From an uncultured Bacteriovoracaceae bacterium (GTDB lineage Bacteria > Bdellovibrionota > Bacteriovoracia > Bacteriovoracales > Bacteriovoracaceae), in NCBI GenBank assembly GCA_938017795.1, contig CALIJZ010000024.1:1-42196 (forward strand): 42,196 bases of DNA, written 5' to 3'. Below are positions 7,522 to 15,624 of this stretch, one piece after another; the first letter of the stretch is position 1; each line of letters starts with the position of its first letter. Made by a program: the position numbers and the translations under genes. A model generated the notes under the pieces. That model was not told where the DNA came from, made no database searches, and worked only from the letters and a program-made list of their open reading frames with translations.

Positions 7522-8174
7522 ATTATATAACATTTTTAGCCTTAGTAGTTTCTAGTTTAAGCTTTTCTTATCCTAATCATTGGTGGAAAAAAATCGATGA
7601 TCCTAGTGCTCCAAGCTGGGAAATTTTACCTCATGAAGCCGATAGATCAAAAAATGAAGTTATTCTTTCAAAAAGAAATGAGCTTGGTATTTTTAGTAAT
7701 TTTGGAGAAACTCCATTTATTTTACATAATGTGAAATTCGCTAGTGTTGAAGGTTTTTGGCAAATGATGAAATACCCAGAAAGTGGTAAAAGAATGGATC
7801 CTCGTTTAAAATTTGATTATCCATTTGAGCGAAATGATGTTGCTCTTATGCATGGCTTTGAAGCCAAAGAAGCTGGCGATCTTGCAAACGTCATTAATAA
7901 AAAACATGGTTTTAAGTGGGTTAGTTATAAGGGAGTGCGCTTTAATTACAAAGATCACTCATCAGGATCAAAGTTTCATTATAAAATTATCTACAAAGCA
8001 ATTAAAGCTAAGGTTATGCAGAATAAAAAAGTAAGAGTCCTTTTATTAAAAACAAAAGGTCTAAGATTATTACCAGATCATAAACAGAGAGCAGATGTTC
8101 CTGAATCATATAAGTATTTTGAAATCTTAATGGATATAAGAAAAAATCTTTTAAAGAAAAAATCTAAAAATTAA
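7518..8174 (+). CDS. Exported NADAR-domain protein
   Basis: A 218-residue protein with a NADAR (YbiA-like) domain. Visible motifs are IFSNFGETPF (family SNF...PF), VKFASVEGFWQMMKYP (the [ST].E..[FY]Q..K helix), and near the end LLKTKGLRLLP and YFEILMDIRKNL (LM.IR..L). NADAR proteins act on ADP-ribose-linked or riboflavin-pathway N-glycosidic bonds, and some remove ADP-ribose from guanine in DNA; they are normally cytosolic. Here residues 1-17 (MNYITFLALVVSSLSFS) look like a cleavable signal peptide, followed by YPNHWWKK, so export is predicted. The gene overlaps the upstream nuclease-like gene by four bases (ATGA) and its stop shares TTAA with the convergent gene. It would act in the periplasm, outside the cell or in prey; this is inference. 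Confidence 0.82.
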   Translation: MNYITFLALVVSSLSFSYPNHWWKKIDDPSAPSWEILPHEADRSKNEVILSKRNELGIFSNFGETPFILHNVKFASVEGFWQMMKYPESGKRMDPRLKFDYPFERNDVALMHGFEAKEAGDLANVINKKHGFKWVSYKGVRFNYKDHSSGSKFHYKIIYKAIKAKVMQNKKVRVLLLKTKGLRLLPDHKQRADVPESYKYFEILMDIRKNLLKKKSKN

Positions 8175-9073
8175 TCTAATATAATTGTTCCGGTGATTGG
8201 AAAGTGATCTGAGAGATCTCTATCTGCTCTTTTTTTACCAAACTTGTACCTATAAGTTCCTAGAGGGCGTAATATATGAAGGTTTTCAACATCGACATGA
8301 GCAGAATTATCATAGCTTATAAAATGATCTAGATGTTCTTGAACATTTGGAGTGGGGCACTTAGTTAAAGTGTTTAAGCAATGATCTATAGTAAATAGAT
8401 TTGATCCTTGGACCTCATAGTACTGAGCATTGAAATAATCAATCATATCAAAAAATTCTTCATTATAACGATCAATGTTTAAGTCACCCGCAATTATAAT
8501 AGGAAGTGTTTGTTCTCTTGTAGATAAAAGAGAATCAATCCTTTCTAATTGTGCTCTTCTAATCCATGCTCTATCAGCACCGCCAGCTTGCATATGACTA
8601 ACGACAAATTCAAATTCTTTTCCACTAGCATTAATTCTAGTTATCAATGCCCCTTTTGAAGAAAGTCGATCAGATCCTCTTGAAGTTTGAAAATATGCAA
8701 TCTCTTGATGAGTAATTGGATATTTACTAAAGACCATTAATCCACTGTTAGTTATAACTGGTAAGGTCTTTGATTTTAAAGGCTTTCCAGATGTATAAGG
8801 ATATTTTTCAGATAAATGTTTCAGGAAATGTTTATATACTCTTTTTTTAAAAGCTTCTTGAATAGCAACAACATCATAATCATTTTCTAAAAGATGTTTC
8901 GTAATTAATTTTGCTCGCTCTACTTTGTTAGTTCGCCAATTAATCGGCCAAGGAAGAGCAAATACATTCCACGATATAACTTTAATCTGTTTTGCGTCCA
9001 TAATCGTATCCGCTAAAAGAACTTTGGTATTAAAAAGAAATAAAACAATTATAAAAAATTTTGATAAATTCAC
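8171..9073 (-). CDS. Exported sphingomyelinase-like EEP phosphodiesterase
   Basis: A 300-residue EEP-superfamily protein with a signal peptide (about residues 1-21, ending LLADT). The sequence follows neutral sphingomyelinase/phospholipase C-type members: IKVISWNVFALP, YDVVAIQEAF (Glu), SGLMVFSKYPI, VVSHMQAGG (His), IAGDLNID (Asp/Asn), LDHFIS and LSDHFPI (Asp/His). 'SGLMVFSKYPI' and 'ISWNVFALP' are typical of the sphingomyelinase branch, so a phospholipid or phosphate-ester substrate is more likely than DNA. The start codon is GTG with no Shine-Dalgarno; TACAAT lies seven bases before it on the minus strand, which again suggests a leaderless transcript. It converges on the NADAR gene with a 4-base overlap. 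Confidence 0.87.
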   Translation of the reverse strand: MNLSKFFIIVLFLFNTKVLLADTIMDAKQIKVISWNVFALPWPINWRTNKVERAKLITKHLLENDYDVVAIQEAFKKRVYKHFLKHLSEKYPYTSGKPLKSKTLPVITNSGLMVFSKYPITHQEIAYFQTSRGSDRLSSKGALITRINASGKEFEFVVSHMQAGGADRAWIRRAQLERIDSLLSTREQTLPIIIAGDLNIDRYNEEFFDMIDYFNAQYYEVQGSNLFTIDHCLNTLTKCPTPNVQEHLDHFISYDNSAHVDVENLHILRPLGTYRYKFGKKRADRDLSDHFPITGTIILD

Positions 9074-9130
9074 TAATAATATTGTATTGAAAATTTTTTC
9101 TAGATGCTAGCTGAAGCATTTATTTCCAAG

Positions 9131-9145
9131 GATATTAACAATATC
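9131..9145. other. Inverted repeat in the region between divergent genes
   Basis: GATATT-AAC-AATATC is a perfect 6-base inverted repeat lying upstream of the aldolase promoter. A second small one (ATGCT / AGCAT, 9104-9119) lies nearby. Either could be an operator; no regulator is indicated. Confidence 0.35.
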
Positions 9146-9206
9146 TTAATTATCTGTAACATAGCTTTTTACTCAGGTAGGAGTTATATCACTATTAACT
9201 AGATTT

Positions 9207-9235
9207 TTGATTTTTGACGCACTTCATACTATACA
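9207..9235 (+). promoter_or_regulatory. Predicted sigma70-type promoter of the aldolase operon
   Basis: TTGATT (9207-9212) and TATACA (9230-9235) are separated by exactly 17 bases, 27 bases before the start codon of the aldolase, which has its own AGGAG site. It would drive the long plus-strand run beginning at 9263. Confidence 0.55.
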
Positions 9236-9262
9236 TAAGCTCTAACATTAGGAGCTATAATA

Positions 9263-10396
9263 ATGAGTGCACCAAGTTTAAATAAGACAATAAATTTCCC
9301 AGAAAATATGAGGTCAGCTCATGAGCTTATCCTTATGGCAAAAAATGGTAAGAAAGGAAATCATGCAGGGCAGAGCTATGCTCTTCCAGCATTTAATGTA
9401 ACTACTTATGATGGAGTACAAGCAGCTTGTGAGGCCTTTGAAACTCTAGGTTCTTCTGGCGTTTTAGCATTTTCCAATTCTGCACTTAAGCACTTCGGTC
9501 ATGGTGATGCTATTTTAGGACTTGAAACAATTCATGAAATCGTAAAGTTTAGAGCAAAAAAATCTAGCGTACAAATTGCGACCCATTTAGATCATGGTGA
9601 TAATATTGGAGAGCATGGAAGAAAAGTGATCCGAGGTGCCATTGAAATGTTCACTTCTGTAATGGCTGATAATTCAACTGATCATGCTAATAAATGTGCG
9701 ACTAGTTTAAAAGTTAATATGGATGCAACTAGAGAGGTTGTGGAACTTGCTCATCCTAAGGGAGTAAGTGTTGAAGGTGAGTTGGGAGTTCTGGCCGGCG
9801 TAGAGGATGAAGATACCCACAGTGAGATTAGTACATATACAGATCCTATCGAACTAAAAGATTTCCTAACAAATACTGGAGTTTTATTATTAGCTCCAAC
9901 AATTGGAACAATGCATGGACCCAATAAAGGTAAGCCTGGAGATAAAGTTAAACTAAATATTGAGTTGGCTCATGAGTGTTTGAAAATTGCTAATGAGATA
10001 AATAATGAAATAATTTTCGTAGCCCATGGTGCTTCCACTCTTTATCCACAAGTTGTTGAGTATGCAATAAAAAATCTTAATACACTTGGATTAAATAATG
10101 ATCTTGAAACATGGAAGAATTTTGTTGGAACAGATTGGGATCAAATTAAAGGCTTGATTGGTGCAGGTTTTTGTAAAATAAATACAGATACAGAAAATAG
10201 ACAAACTTATTTATCAGCTCTTATAGGAGCAATTGCTCAAACTAGCTCTAAAGTGGATATTCGCTATTATGAAAAGACCACTTATAAAGCACTTGTTGAT
10301 AGTTATATACAGAAGTTAATCATGGCCGGAAATTATGGAGTATGGCATGAACCAAAGATTAACGTCAGTGAATTTAAGTTTAATTTAAACGTATAG
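9263..10396 (+). CDS. fbaA: Class II fructose-bisphosphate aldolase
   Basis: A 377-residue zinc-dependent aldolase that splits fructose 1,6-bisphosphate into glyceraldehyde 3-phosphate and dihydroxyacetone phosphate, and the reverse, in glycolysis and gluconeogenesis. The zinc/catalytic motif HLDHGDN, the VEGELGVLAGVEDE segment, GTMHGPNKGKPG and FVAHGAS (second zinc histidine region) and GFCKINTDTENR are all present; these fit the E. coli FbaA (class IIA) branch. Its length is close to the usual 350-360, with a slightly longer N-terminus. An AGGAG site lies nine bases before the ATG, and a TTGATT/TATACA promoter precedes it. The stop is followed without a gap by the mnmA ATG. Confidence 0.97.
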   Translation: MSAPSLNKTINFPENMRSAHELILMAKNGKKGNHAGQSYALPAFNVTTYDGVQAACEAFETLGSSGVLAFSNSALKHFGHGDAILGLETIHEIVKFRAKKSSVQIATHLDHGDNIGEHGRKVIRGAIEMFTSVMADNSTDHANKCATSLKVNMDATREVVELAHPKGVSVEGELGVLAGVEDEDTHSEISTYTDPIELKDFLTNTGVLLLAPTIGTMHGPNKGKPGDKVKLNIELAHECLKIANEINNEIIFVAHGASTLYPQVVEYAIKNLNTLGLNNDLETWKNFVGTDWDQIKGLIGAGFCKINTDTENRQTYLSALIGAIAQTSSKVDIRYYEKTTYKALVDSYIQKLIMAGNYGVWHEPKINVSEFKFNLNV

Positions 10397-11497
10397 ATGA
10401 ACTTAGATTTATCTCAATTCAATATTCCTAAAATTTTAAATAAGCCATCTAAAATTATGGTTGGGATGAGTGGTGGAGTGGATTCAGCAGTGGCCGCCTT
10501 AATTCTCAAGGCTCAAGGTCATGAAGTAATTGCTGGATTTATGAAAAATTGGAATGAGGTTGATGTAAATGGTCATTGTAATGCAGAAGCCGATTATGAA
10601 GATGTTATTAAAGTATGTGAGGCTTTAGATATTAGCTATTATGCTTTTGATTTTTCAAAGCAATATTTTGATTCAGTTTTTATGAACTTTATAAAAGATT
10701 ATAAAAATGGTGACACTCCTAATCCTGATGTTTTTTGTAATATTGAAATAAAGTTTAATCATTTCTTTAAGACTGCACTTCGTCTTGGTGTCGATTATGT
10801 AGCGACCGGACATTATTGTAGTAAGTCATATAATGGCGATAAATGGTTTTTAAAGAAGGGAAAAGATTCTAAAAAGGATCAATCTTATTTTTTGTCAGGA
10901 ATTAATGGAGATGTACTAGAGAAGGTTCTTTTCCCTCTTGGAGACCTAGAGAAAATGACTGTGCGAGATATTGCTCAAAAGTTTAATTTATCTAATGCTA
11001 AGAAAAAAGATTCAACTGGAGTCTGTTTTATAGGTGAGAGGAATTTTAGAAAGTTTCTAAATGAGTATATAGACTCCACAAAAGGTGAGTTTCAAAGTTT
11101 ATCAGGTGAAGTAGTTGGTACTCATGAAGGTGCTTGCTTTTATACATTGGGTCAGCGAAAAGGTTTAGGTCTTGGTGGACCTGGTAATCCTTGGTACGTG
11201 GTGAAGAAAAACCACCTCAAGAACATTGTGTATGTTGAAAGACAAAAAGATCATCCAGAGTTATTTAAAACAAAAGTTATAGCTAAAGAACTTAATTGGA
11301 TTAATTTTCAACCCGGAAAATCATTTAAGTGTAAAGCTAAAATCCGATACAGGCAAAGTGACCAAGAATGCTCAGTTGACTATAAAGATGGAAATCTTGA
11401 AGTTACTTTTAAACAACCACAAAGAGCAGTTTGTAAAAAGCAAGTTATTGCTTTTTATGAAGATGATATTTGTCTAGGGAGTGCATTGATTGAGTAA
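10397..11497 (+). CDS. mnmA: tRNA-specific 2-thiouridylase MnmA
   Basis: A 366-residue enzyme that puts sulfur on C2 of the wobble uridine of tRNA Lys/Glu/Gln, using ATP and persulfide sulfur. The PP-loop SGGVDS (residues 25-30), the first catalytic cysteine in TPNPDVFCN (Cys114) and the second in STGVCFIG (Cys209) are all present, followed by FYTLGQRKGLGLGG and a C-terminal beta domain (YRQSDQECSV, QRAVCKKQ). Length is normal. It begins directly after the aldolase stop and overlaps the next gene by eight bases, so it is an operon member without its own promoter. Confidence 0.97.
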   Translation: MNLDLSQFNIPKILNKPSKIMVGMSGGVDSAVAALILKAQGHEVIAGFMKNWNEVDVNGHCNAEADYEDVIKVCEALDISYYAFDFSKQYFDSVFMNFIKDYKNGDTPNPDVFCNIEIKFNHFFKTALRLGVDYVATGHYCSKSYNGDKWFLKKGKDSKKDQSYFLSGINGDVLEKVLFPLGDLEKMTVRDIAQKFNLSNAKKKDSTGVCFIGERNFRKFLNEYIDSTKGEFQSLSGEVVGTHEGACFYTLGQRKGLGLGGPGNPWYVVKKNHLKNIVYVERQKDHPELFKTKVIAKELNWINFQPGKSFKCKAKIRYRQSDQECSVDYKDGNLEVTFKQPQRAVCKKQVIAFYEDDICLGSALIE

Positions 11498-12008
11498 ATT
11501 AAGTTTTAGATTAAAAAAAATAAAAAATTTAATATCTTCTGAGAGCAATATTGTTTGGGATCTTTGTTGTGATCATGGACAATTAGGAAAGTCATTATTA
11601 CAAAACAAGCAAAAAGTATATTTTGTCGATATTGTGCCTCATATAATAGATGAGTTAAAACAAAGTATAGTGAGTTCAAATTGTGAGTTTCAAGCAAAAG
11701 ATGCAACTAAAATTATAATAGAAAATAGAATTGATGAGTCGATTATAATGGCCGGAGTAGGTGGATGGACATGTATTAAGATTTTAGATTCATTAATAAA
11801 TAACTATACTCAACTCAAAAGTGAGTTCATTCTTGCACCTCAAAAAAATTTACAGACAGTTAAAGACTATCTTCTAAAAAATGATTTTACTTTGATTTCT
11901 GAAGATATTATTCAAGATAAGAAAAATTACTATAATATTCTTAAAGTAAGGAGAAAAGCTTATGCCTACAATATTAGTGTACCTTATTGGTCTGTTTATG
12001 CTCTATAG
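11490..12008 (+). CDS. TrmK-like SAM-dependent methyltransferase
   Basis: A 172-residue protein of the TrmK family (COG2384; tRNA m1A22 methyltransferase in Gram-positives). Key features are LSFRLKKIKNLI, the SAM-binding motif I VWDLCCDHGQLGKSLL (usual DIGTDH.YLP), YFVDIVPHII, and the diagnostic MAGVGGWTCIKILDSL (family MGG..I..IL), then FILAPQKNLQTVKDYLL. It is shorter than the usual 220-240 residues because the C-terminal coiled coil is missing. Its last 15 residues are read over the start of the small membrane gene at 11962, so that end is unlikely to be conserved. The start is TTG inside the mnmA stop region. The modified tRNA position has not been shown for this branch. Confidence 0.85.
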   Translation: MSKLSFRLKKIKNLISSESNIVWDLCCDHGQLGKSLLQNKQKVYFVDIVPHIIDELKQSIVSSNCEFQAKDATKIIIENRIDESIIMAGVGGWTCIKILDSLINNYTQLKSEFILAPQKNLQTVKDYLLKNDFTLISEDIIQDKKNYYNILKVRRKAYAYNISVPYWSVYAL

Positions 12009-12117
12009 AATTATAAAGAATCTGTCATTTTTGTTTAAAAATATGTCATCTCCAGTTGATAAAAAAAGAAATATGGAAGAGGATATTATAGAGGCAGATT
12101 TTAAACATATCGATTAA
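11962..12117 (+). CDS. 51-residue single-span membrane protein
   Basis: A small gene in a different frame from the methyltransferase it overlaps by 47 bases. It has a strong AAGGAG site about nine bases before its ATG. The product starts with one hydrophobic membrane segment (residues 3-27, ILVYLIGLFMLYRII...), then a Lys/Asp-rich linker and the acidic tail EEDIIEADFKHID. Short proteins made of one membrane helix plus an 'EAD/EF..I' tail are frequent in related bacteria; no function is known to me. The stop lies 12 bases before the cysteine-repeat lipoprotein gene, so all three are probably co-transcribed. Confidence 0.7.
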   Translation: MPTILVYLIGLFMLYRIIKNLSFLFKNMSSPVDKKRNMEEDIIEADFKHID

Positions 12118-12129
12118 TAAAGGATTTTT

Positions 12130-12603
12130 ATGAAATTTTTTCAAATGTTACTATTGTTAGGACTAACATTTTCTTGTGCTAGCTATAAAACAAGCCAAGG
12201 GACTGTTCACGGTGAATCTGCTCATGCTGCAGAAAAATCATGTTGTTCAAAAAAGAAAAAATCATGTTGCTCTAAAGCAAAAGCTGAAGGAAAAAAATGT
12301 GAATCAGGTGCTTGTGCTGTTAAAAAATCAGGTGATCATGCTAAGAAAAAATGTGCTTCAGGATCTTGTAAAGTTAAGAAGTCATGTTGTGCAAAGGCTA
12401 AAGCAGAAGGTAGAAAATGTACTACTGGAGCTTGTGCTGTAAAAAAAGGACATGGGCATCATCATAAAGGAATGAAACCATGCTGTGCCAGTGCCGCTAA
12501 GGATGGAAAGAAATGTGTTGCAGGATCTTGTGCTGTAAAAAATCCATATTCATGTTGTGCTAAAGCTACTTCCCAAGGGAAAGAATGCTTACAATGTAGT
12601 TAG
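12130..12603 (+). CDS. Cysteine/lysine-repeat lipoprotein, likely metal-binding
   Basis: A 157-residue protein with a lipoprotein-type signal (hydrophobic core, LTFSC at residues 13-17). The mature part is built of repeats: CC-x9-C-x4-C followed by a [AK]VK end occurs three times (for example CCAKAKAEGRKCTTGAC), and a fourth copy ends CC-x9-C-x2-C. I count 21 cysteines in all, with many lysines and a histidine stretch (GHGHHHKG) between copies. Such a thiol-dense repeat suggests binding of soft metals (Cu, Zn, Cd) or redox buffering at the envelope; this is inference, as I cannot place it in a named family. An AAAGGA site lies eight bases before the ATG. Its neighbours are unrelated biosynthetic genes. 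Confidence 0.85.
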   Translation: MKFFQMLLLLGLTFSCASYKTSQGTVHGESAHAAEKSCCSKKKKSCCSKAKAEGKKCESGACAVKKSGDHAKKKCASGSCKVKKSCCAKAKAEGRKCTTGACAVKKGHGHHHKGMKPCCASAAKDGKKCVAGSCAVKNPYSCCAKATSQGKECLQCS

Positions 12604-12614
12604 GCTAAAAGTTA

Positions 12615-13337
12615 ATGCCTAAAGGTAAATTAACCTTAATTCCTACTCCTTTAAATAATTCATCGCTCCTTCATCCAGAAAATTTAAAAATTCTAGAAGG
12701 AGCATGTTCTAAACCAGATCAAAGTATTTTTTTGTTAGAGGAGCCAAAGTCTTCTCGTCGACGATGGATTTCATGGGGACTAGATAGATCATTTATTGAT
12801 AGCTTTAGATATTTCAATGAACACAACCAACGAGAAGATCAACCAGAATTGATATCACAGATGAGAGATGGAAAAAATATCTACCTCATTAGTGATGAAG
12901 GTATTCCAGTTTTTTGTGACCCAGGTGCACGATTAGTAAATGCTTGTTATGAATCTAATTTAGAAGTTGATTGCGGAGTATTTTGTAATTCATTAATGCT
13001 TGCCTTGGCCCTAAGTGGCTTTGATGTAGATAGCTTTCATTTTATGGGTTTTCCTCCACTTAAGGATCCAGAAAGAAAAAAGTGGTTTAATAATTTCTGT
13101 CTATCAAAAAACTGCACTGCGTTAATGGACACTGCTTATAGGTTAGGGCGAGTCTTAACTGATATAGAGGCAACAAGCTCGAGTGACCTATATTTTCTAG
13201 CTTGTGATTTAAATAGAGACTCTCAGCTTCTTTTAAGAGGGAATATTAGCTCTATTATTAAAAATTTCGATGGTGGAAAAAGAGATTTTGTTTTGATAAA
13301 ACAAAAGCATGTCAGAAATAACTTCAAGAAAAGATGA
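12615..13337 (+). CDS. Tetrapyrrole-methylase-fold protein, RsmI-like
   Basis: A 240-residue SAM-dependent methyltransferase of the tetrapyrrole methylase superfamily. The N-terminus LTLIPTPLNN corresponds to the L..V.TPIGN of RsmI, and LISDEGIPVFCDPGARLV to the diagnostic SDAG.P.ISDPG..LV. The segment FHFMGFPPLKDPERKKW corresponds to F.F.GFLP...  ..R. Regular RsmI (16S rRNA C1402 ribose methylation) is about 280 residues and has a C-terminal domain that is not seen here; a second conserved type of short RsmI-like protein exists in many bacteria. So 16S rRNA is a reasonable but unproved target. Its end overlaps the fni gene by 29 bases. Confidence 0.85.
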   Translation: MPKGKLTLIPTPLNNSSLLHPENLKILEGACSKPDQSIFLLEEPKSSRRRWISWGLDRSFIDSFRYFNEHNQREDQPELISQMRDGKNIYLISDEGIPVFCDPGARLVNACYESNLEVDCGVFCNSLMLALALSGFDVDSFHFMGFPPLKDPERKKWFNNFCLSKNCTALMDTAYRLGRVLTDIEATSSSDLYFLACDLNRDSQLLLRGNISSIIKNFDGGKRDFVLIKQKHVRNNFKKR

Positions 13338-14283
13338 TCATATAGATCTAGCCATTGCTTCTCAACATAACTTTAGAGATGACAGGTTTGAATATGAACC
13401 TATGTATGGTGTTCATCCGGATTTTAAGCCAGATCCTTTTATATTCCTTGGCAAGAAAATGAATTATCCCTTCTGGATCTCTAGTATGACTGGAGGAGGA
13501 AGTGATTCAAAAAAATATAACGAAATCTTTGCAAGTGTATGCGGTGATCTCGGTTTAGGAATGGGGCTTGGTTCTTGTAGGGCCCTGATGGAAGATCAAT
13601 CCTTAATTAAAGATTTTGATTTAAGAAGTTTATTAGGCCCTGAAGCACCATTTTTTATGAATTTAGGGATTGCTCAAATTGCTGAACTGATTAGCAATGG
13701 TGAACTTAATAAACTTAATGATGTACTTGGAGCATTGCAAGCTGATGGTCTTATAGTTCATATCAATCCTCTTCAAGAGTTTTTTCAACCTGAAGGTGAC
13801 CTTATAGTTGAGAGACCTATTGATATTGTTGAAAAATTAAAAATGAAATTTTTAGGAACAATTGTTGTTAAAGAAATTGGCCAGGGAATGGGAAGTCGAT
13901 CTTTGAAGGCACTAAGTGATTTAGAAATAGATGGATTAGAGTTAGCTGGTTTTGGTGGAACTAATTTTACGAAGTTGGAACAAATTAGAACTAAATCTCC
14001 TGAAAATGAATTTGAATTTCAATCAGTAGGGGAGCCAGCTATTGAAATGATTAGATGTTTAAATGAATTAAAGTCTTCGATGGATATTATTATCTCTGGA
14101 GGAATGAATGATCCTTTAGAGGCTTATTACCATCAATCACTTTGTAATAATAACTCTGTCATTGGACAGGCTCATAAAGTTTTAGAAATGGCTCAATTAG
14201 GTAGAGAGAACTTAAAAACATATATTACTAGATTTGTTTTAAAGATGAGATTGGCCCAAAATTATTTAACGATAAAACATTGA
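13309..14283 (+). CDS. fni: Isopentenyl-diphosphate delta-isomerase type 2 (FMN)
   Basis: A 324-residue type 2 IPP isomerase, the flavin enzyme that interconverts IPP and DMAPP, the last step of the mevalonate route. Visible family features are SRKDDHIDLA at the N-terminus, FWISSMTGGG (FMN/phosphate region), GLGMGLGSCRALMED, FFMNLGIAQI, IVHINPLQEFFQPEGD (H.N..QE..Q.EGD, substrate and Mg site), VVKEIGQGMG, LAGFGGTNF and IISGGMNDPLEAY. Slightly shorter than the usual 335-350. It overlaps the preceding methylase by 29 bases and its stop shares TGATG with the HMG-CoA reductase start. It opens the five-gene mevalonate cluster. Confidence 0.96.
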   Translation: MSEITSRKDDHIDLAIASQHNFRDDRFEYEPMYGVHPDFKPDPFIFLGKKMNYPFWISSMTGGGSDSKKYNEIFASVCGDLGLGMGLGSCRALMEDQSLIKDFDLRSLLGPEAPFFMNLGIAQIAELISNGELNKLNDVLGALQADGLIVHINPLQEFFQPEGDLIVERPIDIVEKLKMKFLGTIVVKEIGQGMGSRSLKALSDLEIDGLELAGFGGTNFTKLEQIRTKSPENEFEFQSVGEPAIEMIRCLNELKSSMDIIISGGMNDPLEAYYHQSLCNNNSVIGQAHKVLEMAQLGRENLKTYITRFVLKMRLAQNYLTIKH

Positions 14284-15569
14284 TGAATATTGGATTTTCA
14301 AAATTAACTAAGCAAGAAAAAATAGATGTCATTCTAGCTGAACTGAATTGTTCAGAAAAAGTTGGACTTGTAGATACAGAGTATAAAGAAGAAGCTCTAC
14401 AAAAAAGATTTGAGAATTTTAGTGAAAATACTATCGCAAATTTTCATCTTCCCTATGGAGTCGCTCCCAATTTCCTTATTGATAAAAAAGAATATATTTT
14501 ACCAATGGTTACGGAAGAGAGTTCAGTTGTTGCTGCCGCAGCTAAAGCTGCAAAGTTTTGGTCACAACACGGTGGGTTTCAAACTAAAATTGAATCTATG
14601 ATTAAAATCGGACATATTTATTGTACATTTGATTTGGATAAAAAAATCCTTTTCAAAATTTTTGAAAACTCCAAAGAGATTTTACTTAATAAAACGATTG
14701 AGATTACTAAGAGAATGGATGAGAGAGGAGGAGGGATAGAGTCTCTTCAATTAAAAACTCTTCCAGGTTTGAAAAATACATATAAAATAATTTTAAAAGT
14801 TAAAACTTGCGATGCCATGGGCGCAAACTTTATAAATTCCACTTTGGAAAACATTGCTGAGAATTTCAATGAAATTATGTGTGATCAGTATTTTGAAAAT
14901 CATTTTGAAATCATATTTTCAATTTTATCTAATTATACGCCCGAATGTGTAGTTAGCTCTAAAGTTTCTTTGAAAATGGATGACTTTCAAATAGATGGAA
15001 TGAACTCAGTAGATTTCTTTAAAAAATTTAAGAAGGCAATTGATATTGCAAAGTTTGATACTGATAGGGCCGTCACTCATAATAAAGGTATTATGAATGG
15101 AATCGATTCTTTAGTTTTAGCTACTGGCAATGATTTTAGAGCAATTGAAGCTTGTGCTCATGCTTATGCTGCTAGAAGTGGTAGATACACAAGCTTAACA
15201 AATGCTGAGATTGAAAACGATATTTTTAGTTTTTCAATTGAATTACCGATTTCAATTGGAACTATCGGTGGGCTGACTAAACTTCACCCTCTAGCAACTT
15301 TATCCTTAGATTTGCTAGATAATCCTTCAGCACGAGTTTTAATGGGTATTATCGCTTCTCTAGGCCTTGCTCAGAATTTCTCCGCTGTGAGATCATTAAT
15401 TACAACCGGTATTCAAAAAGGGCATATGAGGATGCATTTATTAAATATTTTGGGTCAATTCGATGCCTCTGAAGAGCAGGTTAAAGTTGCTAAGGATTTC
15501 TTTTCCGACAAAGTTGTAAGTTATTCATCTGTTAGATCTTTTCTCATAGAGCATTCTCAGAGTATCTAA
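14283..15569 (+). CDS. mvaA: Hydroxymethylglutaryl-CoA reductase, class II type
   Basis: A 428-residue enzyme converting HMG-CoA to mevalonate. The substrate-side helix MVTEESSVVAAAAKAAKF, the catalytic lysine region NKGIMNGIDSL, the nucleotide-side ATGNDFRAIEACAHAYAAR and GTIGGLTKLHPLA are all class II signatures. IANFHLPYGVAPNF matches the ENxIG-like N-terminal part. The frame could begin with a TTG at 14280, but the ATG at 14283 fits the TGATG coupling with fni, so I use it. The last catalytic histidine lies in the HMRMHL stretch. It lies 55 bases before the GHMP kinase gene. Confidence 0.96.
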   Translation: MNIGFSKLTKQEKIDVILAELNCSEKVGLVDTEYKEEALQKRFENFSENTIANFHLPYGVAPNFLIDKKEYILPMVTEESSVVAAAAKAAKFWSQHGGFQTKIESMIKIGHIYCTFDLDKKILFKIFENSKEILLNKTIEITKRMDERGGGIESLQLKTLPGLKNTYKIILKVKTCDAMGANFINSTLENIAENFNEIMCDQYFENHFEIIFSILSNYTPECVVSSKVSLKMDDFQIDGMNSVDFFKKFKKAIDIAKFDTDRAVTHNKGIMNGIDSLVLATGNDFRAIEACAHAYAARSGRYTSLTNAEIENDIFSFSIELPISIGTIGGLTKLHPLATLSLDLLDNPSARVLMGIIASLGLAQNFSAVRSLITTGIQKGHMRMHLLNILGQFDASEEQVKVAKDFFSDKVVSYSSVRSFLIEHSQSI

Positions 15570-15624
15570 ACAATACTTAGTTATTATCAAAGCTTATAAA
15601 AGCAGTTATCTTGAAAAAATAAAT

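Noticed and set aside
12176..12442. Second plus frame of 88 codons in the Cys-repeat gene
   Set aside because: It follows from the repetitive sequence of the true frame; no signal and no ribosome site of its own.
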